Shown: positions 8,928 through 16,608 of the stretch, piece by piece
How the letters are laid out: the number at the start of each line of letters is the position of its first letter
How positions within the stretch are numbered: the first letter of the stretch is position 1
Source: Nocardiopsis mwathae
GTDB lineage: Bacteria > Actinomycetota > Actinomycetes > Streptosporangiales > Streptosporangiaceae
Assembly: GCF_014201195.1 (NCBI RefSeq)
Contig: NZ_JACHDS010000001.1
Location: 1,488,001-1,552,000 of the forward strand
Length of the DNA: 64,000 nt
Direction: 5' to 3'
The notes under the pieces: generated by a model
Databases searched by the model: none
The model's input: only the letters and a program-made list of their open reading frames with translations
Told to the model about the DNA's origin: nothing
Program-made: the position numbers and the translations under genes

Positions 8928-10139
8928 ATGACCGCACCCTCCGCCCCGGCCGCCGTGCTGATCGACGGGATCGGCAGCCTCGTCACCAACGACCCCGCGC
9001 TGGGGGAGGGGCCGCTGGGGGAGGTCGCCGACGCCGCCCTGATCGTCGAGGGCGGCCGCGTCGCCTGGGTGGGCCCATCCGCACGGGCGCCCCGGGCCGA
9101 CGTCCGCGTGGACGCGGCCGGGCGGTGCGTCATCCCCGGCTTCGTCGACAGCCACTCCCACATCGTCTTCGCCGGTGACCGCAGCCGCGAGTTCGCCGCC
9201 CGGATGAGCGGGCGGCCCTATGAGGCCGGCGGCATCCGCACCACCGTCGCCGCCACGCGCGCGGCCGGCGACGCCGACCTGCTGGGCAACGCCACCCGCC
9301 TGCTGCGTGAGGCCCATGCACAGGGCACCACGACGCTGGAGGTCAAGTCGGGCTACGGGCTCAGCGTCACCGACGAGGAGCGTTCCCTGCGGATCGCCGG
9401 GAGGGTCACCGACGAGGTCACCTTCCTCGGAGCACACGTCGTCCCGCCCGAGTACGCCGAGGACCCCGCCGGCTACGTCGACCTCGTCACCGGGCCGATG
9501 CTGGACGCGTGCGCCCCGCACGCCCGCTGGATCGACGTGTTCTGTGAGCGCGGCGCGTTCGACGAGGAGGCATCGCGCCGCGTCCTCACCGCCGGACAGG
9601 AGCGCGGGCTGCTCGCCCGCGTACACGGCAACCAGCTGGGCCCCGGGCCGGGCGTGCGACTGGCCGTCGAGGTCGGCGCCGCCTCGGTGGACCACTGCAC
9701 CCACCTCGCACCCGAGGACGTGGACGCCCTCGCCCAGTCGGCCGAGGGCGGCGAGGGCACGGTCGCTACCCTCCTCCCCGGGGTGGACTTCTCCACCCGC
9801 CAGCCCTACCCCGACGCCCGTGCCCTCCTCGACGCCGGCGCCGCGGTCGCCCTGGCCGGGGACTGCAACCCCGGGTCCTGCTTCACCTCCAGCATGGCCT
9901 TCTGCATCGCCCTGGCGGTACGCGAGATGCGGATGACGCCGGACGAGGCGCTGCGGGCGGCGACGGTGGGCGGCGCCCGCGCCCTGCGCCGTACCGACGT
10001 GGGGCACCTGGGGGTGGGCGCCCGTGCCGACTTCGCCCTGCTGGACGCCCCCAACCACATCTACCTGGCCTACCGTCCGGGTGTGCCGCAGGTCGCGGCG
10101 GTGTGGAAGGACGGAGAACTCGTCAGCGGACGCCCGTGA
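8928..10139 (+). CDS. hutI: imidazolonepropionase
   Basis: Third hut reaction: 4-imidazolone-5-propanoate to N-formimino-L-glutamate, in the cytosol. Amidohydrolase superfamily, 403 residues as expected. Metal ligands His76 and His78 lie in [15 protein letters not shown]. The family signature KSGYGLS follows at about residue 139, then HVVPPEYAE and [11 protein letters not shown] with the C-terminal metal Asp. ATG 8928 has AGAAGGAG at 8911-8918 and is clearly the start; the same frame is open further upstream but overlaps hutF. It is the last gene of the operon. Confidence 0.95.
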   Translation: MTAPSAPAAVLIDGIGSLVTNDPALGEGPLGEVADAALIVEGGRVAWVGPSARAPRADVRVDAAGRCVIPGFVDSHSHIVFAGDRSREFAARMSGRPYEAGGIRTTVAATRAAGDADLLGNATRLLREAHAQGTTTLEVKSGYGLSVTDEERSLRIAGRVTDEVTFLGAHVVPPEYAEDPAGYVDLVTGPMLDACAPHARWIDVFCERGAFDEEASRRVLTAGQERGLLARVHGNQLGPGPGVRLAVEVGAASVDHCTHLAPEDVDALAQSAEGGEGTVATLLPGVDFSTRQPYPDARALLDAGAAVALAGDCNPGSCFTSSMAFCIALAVREMRMTPDEALRAATVGGARALRRTDVGHLGVGARADFALLDAPNHIYLAYRPGVPQVAAVWKDGELVSGRP

Positions 10140-10160
10140 CCCGTTCTGACCTCCGCATTC

Positions 10161-10175
10161 GTCACTCCGAGTGAC
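10161..10175. other. 15-bp perfect dyad after hutI
   Basis: GTCACTC-C-GAGTGAC, 7-bp arms around one base, 21 bases past the hutI stop. The 245-base gap 10140-10384 also holds GGGTT-G-AACCC (10249-10259) and CTGAT...ATCAG around TAGGGT (10292-10297), a possible -10 for the next gene. The dyad is small for a terminator and may be a protein site. Its function is unknown. Confidence 0.35.
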
Positions 10176-10384
10176 CCGCTGTGCCGCCCGCCGGGAGGTG
10201 GGCGAGCCCCGAAGGGCGGCCGCGAAGCCTTGCACCGCCGAGGATTCGGGGTTGAACCCACCCCTAACCGGCCCGTAGCCTGATCGAAACATAGGGTAAT
10301 CAGACTCGGAGCGAATCGGCGCTCCCCGCTGCTGGCCCGCCGTCGTGCCGCCGCGGGGAGCGCCCACGTGCAAAGGGAGTGCTC

Positions 10385-11485
10385 ATGACCCTGTGGCGGA
10401 TCCGTACGGTCGTCGAAGACCGTCCCGGCCAGCTCGCCGGGGTGGTCGGGACGATGGCCGCCCACGGCGGCAACATCGTGGGCCTGTCCATCCACACCGA
10501 CGCCGCCGGGGTGGTCGACGAGTTCATCGTCGACGTTCCGGGAGAGCACCACTCGCTGCTGCGCGCCGTCGGCCGGAGCAGCGTCACCGACTCCGTCGTG
10601 GCCGCTCCCGCCGAACGCCGCGAAGTCGGCGACGACGTCACCCGTGCCCTGCTCCTCACGGCGAAGCTGCAGCGCGAGCCCAACCGCCTGCCCGAGGCAC
10701 TGGCCGAGCTGCTGCTCGCCGACGACGCACGGTGGACCAACCTCACCAAGCCCGTGGCCGAGTTCCCCGAGGAGCCCGAGAGCACGCTGCTGGTGCCCGT
10801 CGGGCCGCTGCGGGGGGTGCGGCTCCGCCGCGAGGATCGGCCGTTCACCTGGACCGAGTCGGCCCGCGCCGACGCGATGGTCCGCTCCGTGCTGCCGTCT
10901 GCGGGCCCGGCCCCCACCGACGGCGCCGTCGTCACCCACCGCGGCACCGACCTGTACGTCTGGCAGGTGGGGACGGGCGACGCCGCCGCACTGCAGCGCC
11001 TGCACCGGCGCTGCTCGGCGGAGACGACGCGGCGCCGCTACTTCTCCAGCGTGCGCGAGCTCAGTCCGCGGATGCTCGGTGTCTTCTGCGACCCCGAACG
11101 CGGCCTGACCCTGGCGGCGCGGTCGCTCAAGGGCGGCGAGCCCGTGGCCCTCGCCCACCTGATGTACACGCTGGACCCGGGGGTGGGCGAGATGGCCTTC
11201 CTGGTCGAGGACGCCTGGCAGCAGACGGGGGTGGGGACCGCTCTGGCGCGGGCGCTCACCGCCATCGCGGCCGACTGGGGGCTGGCGGAGGTGCGCGCCG
11301 AGACCACTCCCGGGAACAGGTCGATGCTGCGGATCATGCGGCGCCTGGGGGCGTCGGTGGGCCCCCCGCGTGACGGCGTCGTCCAGGCCCGCCTGCCGGT
11401 CGCCGGCACGGTGCCGTCGCGGCGGCCGGGGCGCCTGATGAGCCTGCTGAGCCAGGCCGGGTCGCCCAACGCCGCCCTCGGCTGA
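10385..11485 (+). CDS. ACT-domain GNAT N-acetyltransferase
   Basis: 366 residues joining two domains. The N-terminal ACT domain (about 1-70: LWRIRTVVEDRPGQLAGVVGTMAAHGGNIVGLSI) is an amino-acid sensor. A linker follows, then a GNAT acetyltransferase (about 195-345) with acetyl-CoA motif A around VEDAWQQTGVGTALARAL. Actinobacteria are known to have amino-acid-regulated protein acetyltransferases of this design that modify lysines, for example on acetyl-CoA synthetase; membership here is inferred from architecture. The start is ATG 10385 with AGGGAG at 10374-10379; GTG 10379 overlaps that site. A 38-residue basic tail follows the GNAT fold. It stands between the hut operon and a convergent permease. 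Confidence 0.85.
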   Translation: MTLWRIRTVVEDRPGQLAGVVGTMAAHGGNIVGLSIHTDAAGVVDEFIVDVPGEHHSLLRAVGRSSVTDSVVAAPAERREVGDDVTRALLLTAKLQREPNRLPEALAELLLADDARWTNLTKPVAEFPEEPESTLLVPVGPLRGVRLRREDRPFTWTESARADAMVRSVLPSAGPAPTDGAVVTHRGTDLYVWQVGTGDAAALQRLHRRCSAETTRRRYFSSVRELSPRMLGVFCDPERGLTLAARSLKGGEPVALAHLMYTLDPGVGEMAFLVEDAWQQTGVGTALARALTAIAADWGLAEVRAETTPGNRSMLRIMRRLGASVGPPRDGVVQARLPVAGTVPSRRPGRLMSLLSQAGSPNAALG

Positions 11486-11493
11486 CACGCGGC

Positions 11494-11608
11494 CGCCGCC
11501 CCTCCGGTGATCTCGGCGGTGCCGGTCGCCGGGAGGCCGGTCGCCGGAACATCGACCCGATACCGGTGAGGAGGAGGCCGATATCCCGAGACCGGCGGAG
11601 GGGCGGCG
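11494..11608. terminator. long structured convergent intergenic region, probable bidirectional terminator
   Basis: A 13-bp perfect stem (CGCCGCCCCTCCG at 11494-11506, complement at 11596-11608) closes an 89-base loop. The loop contains two direct copies of GCCGGTCGCCGG (11521-11532 and 11536-11547) and an inner CTCGG/CCGAG pairing. It occupies nearly all of the space between the convergent GNAT and permease genes. Confidence 0.5.
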
Positions 11609-11619
11609 TGGCCGGGGTA

Positions 11620-13131
11620 TCAGGCGGCGTCGTGGGGCACGGCGCTTCCGGTCGGCTCGGCCGCCGCCTCGCGCTGGGCACGTCCCAGTCGGCTGTTGCG
11701 CATGCCGTAGGCGAGGTAGATGGCCACGCCGAGCGCCATCCAGGCGAGGAAGCGGATCCAGGTGTCGACGGTCAGGTTGAGCATCAGCCAGCCGCAGGCC
11801 AGGGCAGCGATGATCGGTAGAACCGGGACCCAGGGGGCGCGGAAGGCGCGCGGCAGGTCGGGCCGGGTGCGGCGGAGCACGATCACGCCGATGGACACGA
11901 CCACGAACGCGAACAGCGTCCCGATGTTGACCATCTCCTCCAGCGTGCCGATCGGGATCAGTCCGGCGAGGACGGCGACGACGGCCGTGGTGGCGATGTT
12001 CATGACGTACGGGGTGCCGTAGCGCGGGTGCGTCCTGGACAGGCCGCGCGGCAGCAGGCCGTCGCGCGACATCGCGAACCCGACGCGGGCCTGGCCCATC
12101 ATCAGGACCAGGATGACCGTGGTGATGCCGATGACGCCGCCGAGCGAGATGAGGGTTCCGGCCCAGTCGGCGCCGACCGATCGGAACGCCTCGGACAGCG
12201 GGGCGGGGGTGTCCAGCTCCGTGTAGGGCCGCATGCCGGTGATGATCGCCGAGACGGCCATGTAGAGCACCGTCACGATGATCAGCGAGCCGAAGATGCC
12301 GATCGGCATGTCCCGCTTGGGGTTCTTGGTCTCCTCGGCGGTGGTGGCGACGACGTCGAAGCCGATGAAGGCGAAGAAGACGATCGAGGCGGCCGTGATG
12401 ACGCCCCACAGGCCGTACTGGGTCGGCTCCAGGCCGAAGAGGAGGTGGGTGAGCGGGGTGTGCCCGACCGCGGTCTCCTCGGCCGGGACCGACCGCGCTT
12501 CGGGGATGAACGGCATCCAGTTGGCGGCCTTCACGTAGAAGGCGCCGACGGTGATGATGAGCAGCACGATGCCGACCTTGATGGCCACGATGACCATCGT
12601 GACGCGGCCGGAGAGCTTGGTGCCGAGCGTGCTGAGGGCGCCGAGTAGGACCACGATGAGGATCGCGCCGACGTTCACCGTCAGCCCGGCGATCTCGAAC
12701 GTCGTCGGGACGCCGGTCAGATCGCCGGCGTAGCCCGACCAGCCCACGGCGACCACCGAGGCGGCGAGGGTGAACTCCAGGATCAGGTCCCAGCCGATGA
12801 TCCAGGCGAGGAATTCGCCGAGTGCCGCGTAGCCGAAGGTGTAGGCGCTGCCGGCCACGGGCACGGTGGAGGCGAACTCCGCGTAGCACATCGCGGCGAG
12901 CCCGCACACGAGCCCGGCGATGAGGAACGCCAGCACGATCGCGGGGCCCGCGTTCTCCGCGGCCTGGCGTCCGGTGACGACGAAGATGCCGGTTCCGATG
13001 ATGACACCGATACCGAAGACGATGAGGTCGAATCCGTTGAGGTCCTTCTTGAGCTGATGACCCGGCTCGTCGGTGTCGCGGATCGACTGCTCGATGCTCT
13101 TGGTACGCGTGAAACTGCGTAAAACGCTCAA
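11620..13131 (-). CDS. APC-superfamily amino acid permease, cationic amino acid transporter type
   Basis: Membrane transporter of 503 residues with about 12-14 hydrophobic segments. The first helix carries GIGVIIGTGIFVVTGRQAA, the substrate-site glycine motif of APC carriers, and the soluble N-terminus RTKSIEQSIRDTDEPGHQLKKDLNG is typical of the CAT/YfnA-like group. The substrate is likely an amino acid, but which one is open. The start is taken as TTG 13131 because GGAGG lies six bases before it and the family N-terminus begins there; no ATG or GTG fits. An in-frame stretch far upstream is low-complexity and crosses the promoter. Convergent with the GNAT gene. Confidence 0.88.
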   Translation of the reverse strand: MSVLRSFTRTKSIEQSIRDTDEPGHQLKKDLNGFDLIVFGIGVIIGTGIFVVTGRQAAENAGPAIVLAFLIAGLVCGLAAMCYAEFASTVPVAGSAYTFGYAALGEFLAWIIGWDLILEFTLAASVVAVGWSGYAGDLTGVPTTFEIAGLTVNVGAILIVVLLGALSTLGTKLSGRVTMVIVAIKVGIVLLIITVGAFYVKAANWMPFIPEARSVPAEETAVGHTPLTHLLFGLEPTQYGLWGVITAASIVFFAFIGFDVVATTAEETKNPKRDMPIGIFGSLIIVTVLYMAVSAIITGMRPYTELDTPAPLSEAFRSVGADWAGTLISLGGVIGITTVILVLMMGQARVGFAMSRDGLLPRGLSRTHPRYGTPYVMNIATTAVVAVLAGLIPIGTLEEMVNIGTLFAFVVVSIGVIVLRRTRPDLPRAFRAPWVPVLPIIAALACGWLMLNLTVDTWIRFLAWMALGVAIYLAYGMRNSRLGRAQREAAAEPTGSAVPHDAA

Positions 13132-13193
13132 GAGGCGCCTCCGTGCCCGTGCGTGGCCCTTGTGGGGCGGATGGGATGAAACAACGTCGGGTG

Positions 13194-13221
13194 ATCCTAC
13201 CGGGGATTTAACGCGAACTAA
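13194..13221 (-). promoter_or_regulatory. candidate sigma-70-type promoter of the permease gene
   Basis: On the minus strand TTAGTT (13221-13216) and TAGGAT (13199-13194) are separated by 16 bases, about 60 bases ahead of the TTG start. The match is by eye and the -35 element is weak. Confidence 0.35.
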
Positions 13222-13400
13222 CACCCCGCGTTTAGCTTCATCTGCTCCAGACGGCGGTCGGCGGGTGGAGATGAAGTAGACGGGGTCGTCGGGGGCGAAA
13301 AGATGTAGGCCGACTTCATCTCGGGCGGGGGCGCTCGCCCGTGCCGGCGCGTGGGGTGGGGCGGAGCACCGGACCGGATCCGGTGTGGAGGCGCCGGGGA

Positions 13401-13445
13401 ACGCGAAAGCCGGTGCCGCGCTGGGGCGCTGCACCGGCTTCGCGT
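13401..13445 (-). terminator. terminator hairpin behind the small possible zinc-protein gene
   Basis: Fifteen-pair stem with one bulged A: 13401-13416 pairs with 13431-13445 around a 14-base loop. It starts 15 bases past the stop of the minus-strand gene at 13461. The rest of the 13132-13460 gap holds the permease promoter region and nothing that looks coding. Confidence 0.65.
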
Positions 13446-13460
13446 GTGCGGGGGCGAAAC

Positions 13461-13745
13461 TCAGGCGTCGGAGTCTGCGGCCGACTGCTCGTCCGCCGAG
13501 GGCTCCGCCTCGGGGGCGGCGGCCTTGGGCTCGGCCTTCTTGGTGGCGCGGCGCTTCTTCACCGGGCGGGAGTAGTCGACCAGCGGCTCGAAGCGGGTCT
13601 CGTGCTCCTTCTTGCACTCGGTGCAGGCGTCGACCTCGCGGACGGTGCCCTCCCAGGCGAACTGGATGACCTCAGTCGCCTCGACCTTCTCCTCGCGGAG
13701 TGCGTGCGGATCGCAGTACTTGAGCGTGAAGACCTCGGTGACCAC
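13461..13745 (-). CDS. small actinobacterial protein, possible zinc-binding, with Lsr2-N-like pattern
   Basis: 94 residues from GTG 13745, which has GAAGGG about 11 bases upstream. ATG 13799 would add 18 residues but has no ribosome site. I do not recognise a named family. The segment ATEVIQFAWEGTVREVD and the following charged helix resemble the N-terminal dimerisation domain of Lsr2, where the order is a beta-strand, an FxLDGTxYEID hairpin and a helix. Unlike Lsr2 it carries CDPH and CTEC, a C-x2-H-x26-C-x2-C array that could bind zinc. In place of the AT-hook domain there is a Lys/Arg patch (KKRRATKK) and an Ala/Glu-rich tail. A nucleic-acid-associated role is a guess. It is a single gene with its own terminator. 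Confidence 0.6.
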   Translation of the reverse strand: MVTEVFTLKYCDPHALREEKVEATEVIQFAWEGTVREVDACTECKKEHETRFEPLVDYSRPVKKRRATKKAEPKAAAPEAEPSADEQSAADSDA

Positions 13746-14108
13746 GGCGGTGGCATCCCTTCGGTTGTCGGATTGGGGACTGGTGCCCAGATCATACACG
13801 TGTTCGAAGGGTCTTCAGGGGGTGTTGCGAACCCCTTTTCGAGGCCGGAAACGCAGAAGTGGGGCGCGGTGTGGCCCCTGTGAAGCCTAGCGAAGCCGGG
13901 GGCGCGTCCGATGCGGATGGGGCGGGTGGGGGGAGGGGATATCGGTCACGCCCGTGTGGCGACCGACACGTGGTGAGCAGGGGTGGGGCTCGCATAGCAT
14001 GTAGCTTCCAGGGAAGATATTTCCTTCTCAAGTCTCCGCATCCGGGGAGAATACGGGTGGAACGCCGCCCGGGCCTGTCTCCGACACCGACCGATTGAGA
14101 GTAGACCG
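13746..14108. other. divergent intergenic region, no gene seen
   Basis: Lies between the small possible zinc-protein gene (minus) and doxX (plus). It is less G+C-rich than its surroundings around 13990-14050 and must hold both promoters. Several TAGCAT/TAGCTT hexamers near 14000 could be -10 elements for doxX, but I cannot fix one. No convincing reading frame or RNA structure is visible. Confidence 0.4.
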
Positions 14109-14576
14109 ATGCCAGGACAGACTCTGTCGACGAACCTGCCCACCACGACCCTGCTCGCCGACGTCACCGCCCTGATCGCACGCGTCGTCATCGGCGCCTC
14201 GTTCATCCTGCACGGGATGCAGAAGGTCGGCATGGGGGTGGACGGTACGGCTCAGATGTTCGCCGCGATGGGCATCCCGATGCCGCAGGTCGCCGCGATC
14301 GTCGCCATCGCCATCGAGGTCGGCGGAGGCGTCGCGCTGCTGATCGGCTTCGCGCTCCCCGTGGCCGGTGTGGCACTCGCCCTCCAGATGGCCGGCGCCA
14401 TCGTCTTCTACCACCTGGCCGAGGGCCACGCCTTCGTCGCCCCGGCCGGCGAGCCGAGCTTCGAGCTGGCGGCCGTCATGGGCGTCGCCGCCCTCGCACT
14501 GGGCTTCACCGGTGCTCGCCTGGCCGTCGACCGGTGGCTGCCCTGGGGCAGGCAGGCTCAGAGCGTCGGCGCCTGA
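14109..14576 (+). CDS. DoxX-family membrane protein
   Basis: 155 residues with four hydrophobic helices and the DoxX signature ALIARVVIGASFILHGMQKVG in the first. MGIPMPQVAAIVAIAIEVGGGVALLIG follows in the second, and the conserved Gly/Pro pattern continues. Members sit in the cytoplasmic membrane. Some act in thiosulfate:quinone oxidation or in redox/oxidative-stress complexes, but most are uncharacterised and no specific substrate is indicated here. It is a single gene, with a strong bidirectional hairpin behind it. Confidence 0.85.
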   Translation: MPGQTLSTNLPTTTLLADVTALIARVVIGASFILHGMQKVGMGVDGTAQMFAAMGIPMPQVAAIVAIAIEVGGGVALLIGFALPVAGVALALQMAGAIVFYHLAEGHAFVAPAGEPSFELAAVMGVAALALGFTGARLAVDRWLPWGRQAQSVGA

Positions 14577-14609
14577 CGTCGGCCGCGGCCGCGGAGGACG
14601 GCCGCGCGT

Positions 14610-14650
14610 GAGTGCCGGGCACACCCGAGGAAGGGGTGCGCCCGGCACTC
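14610..14650. terminator. bidirectional terminator
   Basis: Stem GAGTGCCGGGC (14610-14620) pairs with 14640-14650, extended after one mismatch by CACCC/GGGTG around a seven-base loop. It lies between convergent doxX and the nucleoside hydrolase gene. Confidence 0.75.
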
Positions 14651-14672
14651 GCCGTTGCACGCGCTGCCCGGA

Positions 14673-15650
14673 TCAGGCGGTGCCCGATGCTCCGCTCCCG
14701 TCGTCCGCGTACCCGGACAGGCGCTCGGTGAGCAGCCTGACGAACCGCTCGGCGTCGACGGTGCGGCCGATCCGGGTGGTGCGCTCCCGGTCGGGGGTGC
14801 GCAGGTCGGCCACGAGCGCGCCGCGGGTGTACTCGCCGTGGCACTCCACCGTGGCGGAGCCGCTCTCCCAGCCGATGAGGTCGGGGTGGGTCACCGCCGC
14901 GACCGCGAGCGCGTCGTGCACCGGTGACCCGGCCGCTCCGGATGCCGCGATGACGCGCCGCGTGTAGACGCCGAGCAGCCGCCCGGCGACCCCCGCCGCG
15001 CCAGGGAGGGCGCTGAGCTCTTCGGCCGCTGTGAGCGGGAACAGTGCGGCGCGGGTGACGTCCAGGCCCACGATCCGCACCGGCAGCCCCGACTCCAGCA
15101 CGCAGCGGGCCGCCTCGGGGTCGCAGTAGAAGTTGAACTCCGCGGCGGGCGTGATGTTGCCCTGGACGAACGCGGCGCCGCCCATCACCACGATCTCCCG
15201 TAGAGCCGCGCCCGCCTCGGGGTGGCGGCGCAGCAGCATCGCCACGTTCGACAGCGGCCCCACCGCGATCAGGGTCAGCTCGCCGGGCGCGGCCAGAGCC
15301 TGGGCCGCCAGCCAGTCGACCGCATGGGCGGGGTGGCGGCGGCGCGCGGATCCGGGCAGGTCGATCCCGCCGAGTCCGCCCTCGCCGTGGACCGGTTCGT
15401 CCCGGAGATGGCGCCGACGCGCGATCGGGCCGTCGAGCCCGGAGACCAGGGGAACGTCCTCGGGGACATCGGCCAGGTCCAGGACGCGGGCGGCGTTGCG
15501 CTCGACATCGGCCAGTGAGACGTTGCCGGCGACGGTGGTCACCCCGCGCACCTCCACCTCGGGGGAGGCGAACGCGAGAAGGAGGGCGACGGCGTCGTCC
15601 ACCCCCGGGTCGCAGTCGATCGCAACAGGGGTCCTCGGCGTGCGCTCCAC
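14673..15650 (-). CDS. nucleoside hydrolase (inosine-uridine preferring type)
   Basis: Splits ribonucleosides into base and ribose in the cytosol for salvage. 325 residues with the calcium-binding signature PVAIDCDPGVDDAVALLLA at the N-terminus. The mid-protein motif EIVVMGGAAFVQGNITPAAEFNFYCDPEAA follows, and the C-terminal PVHDALAVA holds the conserved histidine. The start is taken as GTG 15650, four bases after GGAGG and just ahead of the first beta-strand; ATG 15665 is the alternative and adds five residues. Base specificity cannot be read. Divergent from DUF485/symporter. Confidence 0.88.
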   Translation of the reverse strand: MERTPRTPVAIDCDPGVDDAVALLLAFASPEVEVRGVTTVAGNVSLADVERNAARVLDLADVPEDVPLVSGLDGPIARRRHLRDEPVHGEGGLGGIDLPGSARRRHPAHAVDWLAAQALAAPGELTLIAVGPLSNVAMLLRRHPEAGAALREIVVMGGAAFVQGNITPAAEFNFYCDPEAARCVLESGLPVRIVGLDVTRAALFPLTAAEELSALPGAAGVAGRLLGVYTRRVIAASGAAGSPVHDALAVAAVTHPDLIGWESGSATVECHGEYTRGALVADLRTPDRERTTRIGRTVDAERFVRLLTERLSGYADDGSGASGTA

Positions 15651-16146
15651 GGCGCCTCCATCCATGCGTCGGTGTTCCGGACGTCGTGTTTCCGCAGTGC
15701 GCCGTGACGGCCGCCCACGGCGGCCCGGAGGGGTGCGGTCCGGGGCCACCGGTGATCATCCCACCCCCACCTCCGATCTCCCACCTTTTCCCCCGCGGTC
15801 CTTCCGCTTTCGACGCCTTCGCTCGGCACTCGGGATGATCGCGTTCTTTCGCCGGGCGGCCCCTTGCGGCGACTCCGGTGTCGGCGGGCCCGCGGCCGGT
15901 GCGCTGCGGATCTTCTGGGGTTTCTCGGAAATCTATCGGCCGATTTGCGAATATGGACCCGGCGGTACCTCTTTCGCGTATAACGTGTTCCACCACCCCG
16001 ATGGGCCCCGATGTGGGCGGTCGACGCCGTCCGCAGGGGTCGATCGGTGCCGATATCGCTCAGGGGAGGGCGAATCGGAATCGAGGGGGAGGAGCGGGCC
16101 GCGGGTCCGCCGAGTTCTCGTTTCCATCCACGTATTGGGGAGGATC
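15651..16146. other. divergent intergenic region with lower G+C
   Basis: About 500 bases between the nucleoside hydrolase (minus) and DUF485 (plus) genes. One 60-base line (15901-15960) counts to 55% G+C against about 72% around it. TATAAC at 15979-15984 could be a -10 for the plus-strand operon. Reading frames cross the region but have no start with a ribosome site, biased codon use or recognisable protein, so I call no gene. Confidence 0.4.
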
Positions 16147-16608
16147 GTGGTCGACTATCTGGAAGGCAGGCCCGGGAAGGTGCCTGAGGAAGGGGAGGTG
16201 GAGCGGTTTCGCAGCAGGGAATGTCGGGACGGCGGTAATTCCGCAGGGGCTGCGGGCGGCTCGGCTTCGGCCGTTTTCGCGTCCTGGGATCCGCAATTCG
16301 TCACGCTGCGCAGGCGGTCCATCGCGCTAATGGCGATTCTGGTGACTCTCGTCCTGGGATGGTATCTCGGCTACCTTTTCATGTCCGCCTATCAGCGCGA
16401 CGTCATGGGCCATCAGCTCGTCGGCTGGGTCAATGTCGCGCTCATCGCCGGTGTCGGGCAATTCGTGTCGACATTCGCCCTCGCGTGGGCCTACGGGCGC
16501 TACTCCCGACGCCACCTCGACCCCCTCGCCGAACGGATCCGCGCCGGATCCCGGCGCGAGGGGGCCGACCTCCGCACCGCCTTCGGCGGGAAGGCGGAAC
16601 ACCTGTGA
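16147..16608 (+). CDS. DUF485 membrane protein, partner of the acetate-type symporter
   Basis: 153 residues: a hydrophilic N-terminus, then the DUF485 fold with two transmembrane helices (SIALMAILVTLVLGWYLGYLFMSAY and VNVALIAGVGQFVSTFALAWAY) separated by a short polar loop. DUF485 proteins (YjcH-like) are almost always encoded directly ahead of a sodium:acetate symporter, as here, and are thought to assist it; the mechanism is unknown. GTG 16147 follows GGGGAGG (16137-16143) closely. The stop overlaps the symporter start in GTGA, so the two are translationally coupled. Confidence 0.88.
   Translation: MVDYLEGRPGKVPEEGEVERFRSRECRDGGNSAGAAGGSASAVFASWDPQFVTLRRRSIALMAILVTLVLGWYLGYLFMSAYQRDVMGHQLVGWVNVALIAGVGQFVSTFALAWAYGRYSRRHLDPLAERIRAGSRREGADLRTAFGGKAEHL

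Noticed and set aside
10249-10259. GGGTTGAACCC, which resembles a tRNA T-arm
   Set aside because: No acceptor, D or anticodon stem can be built around it.
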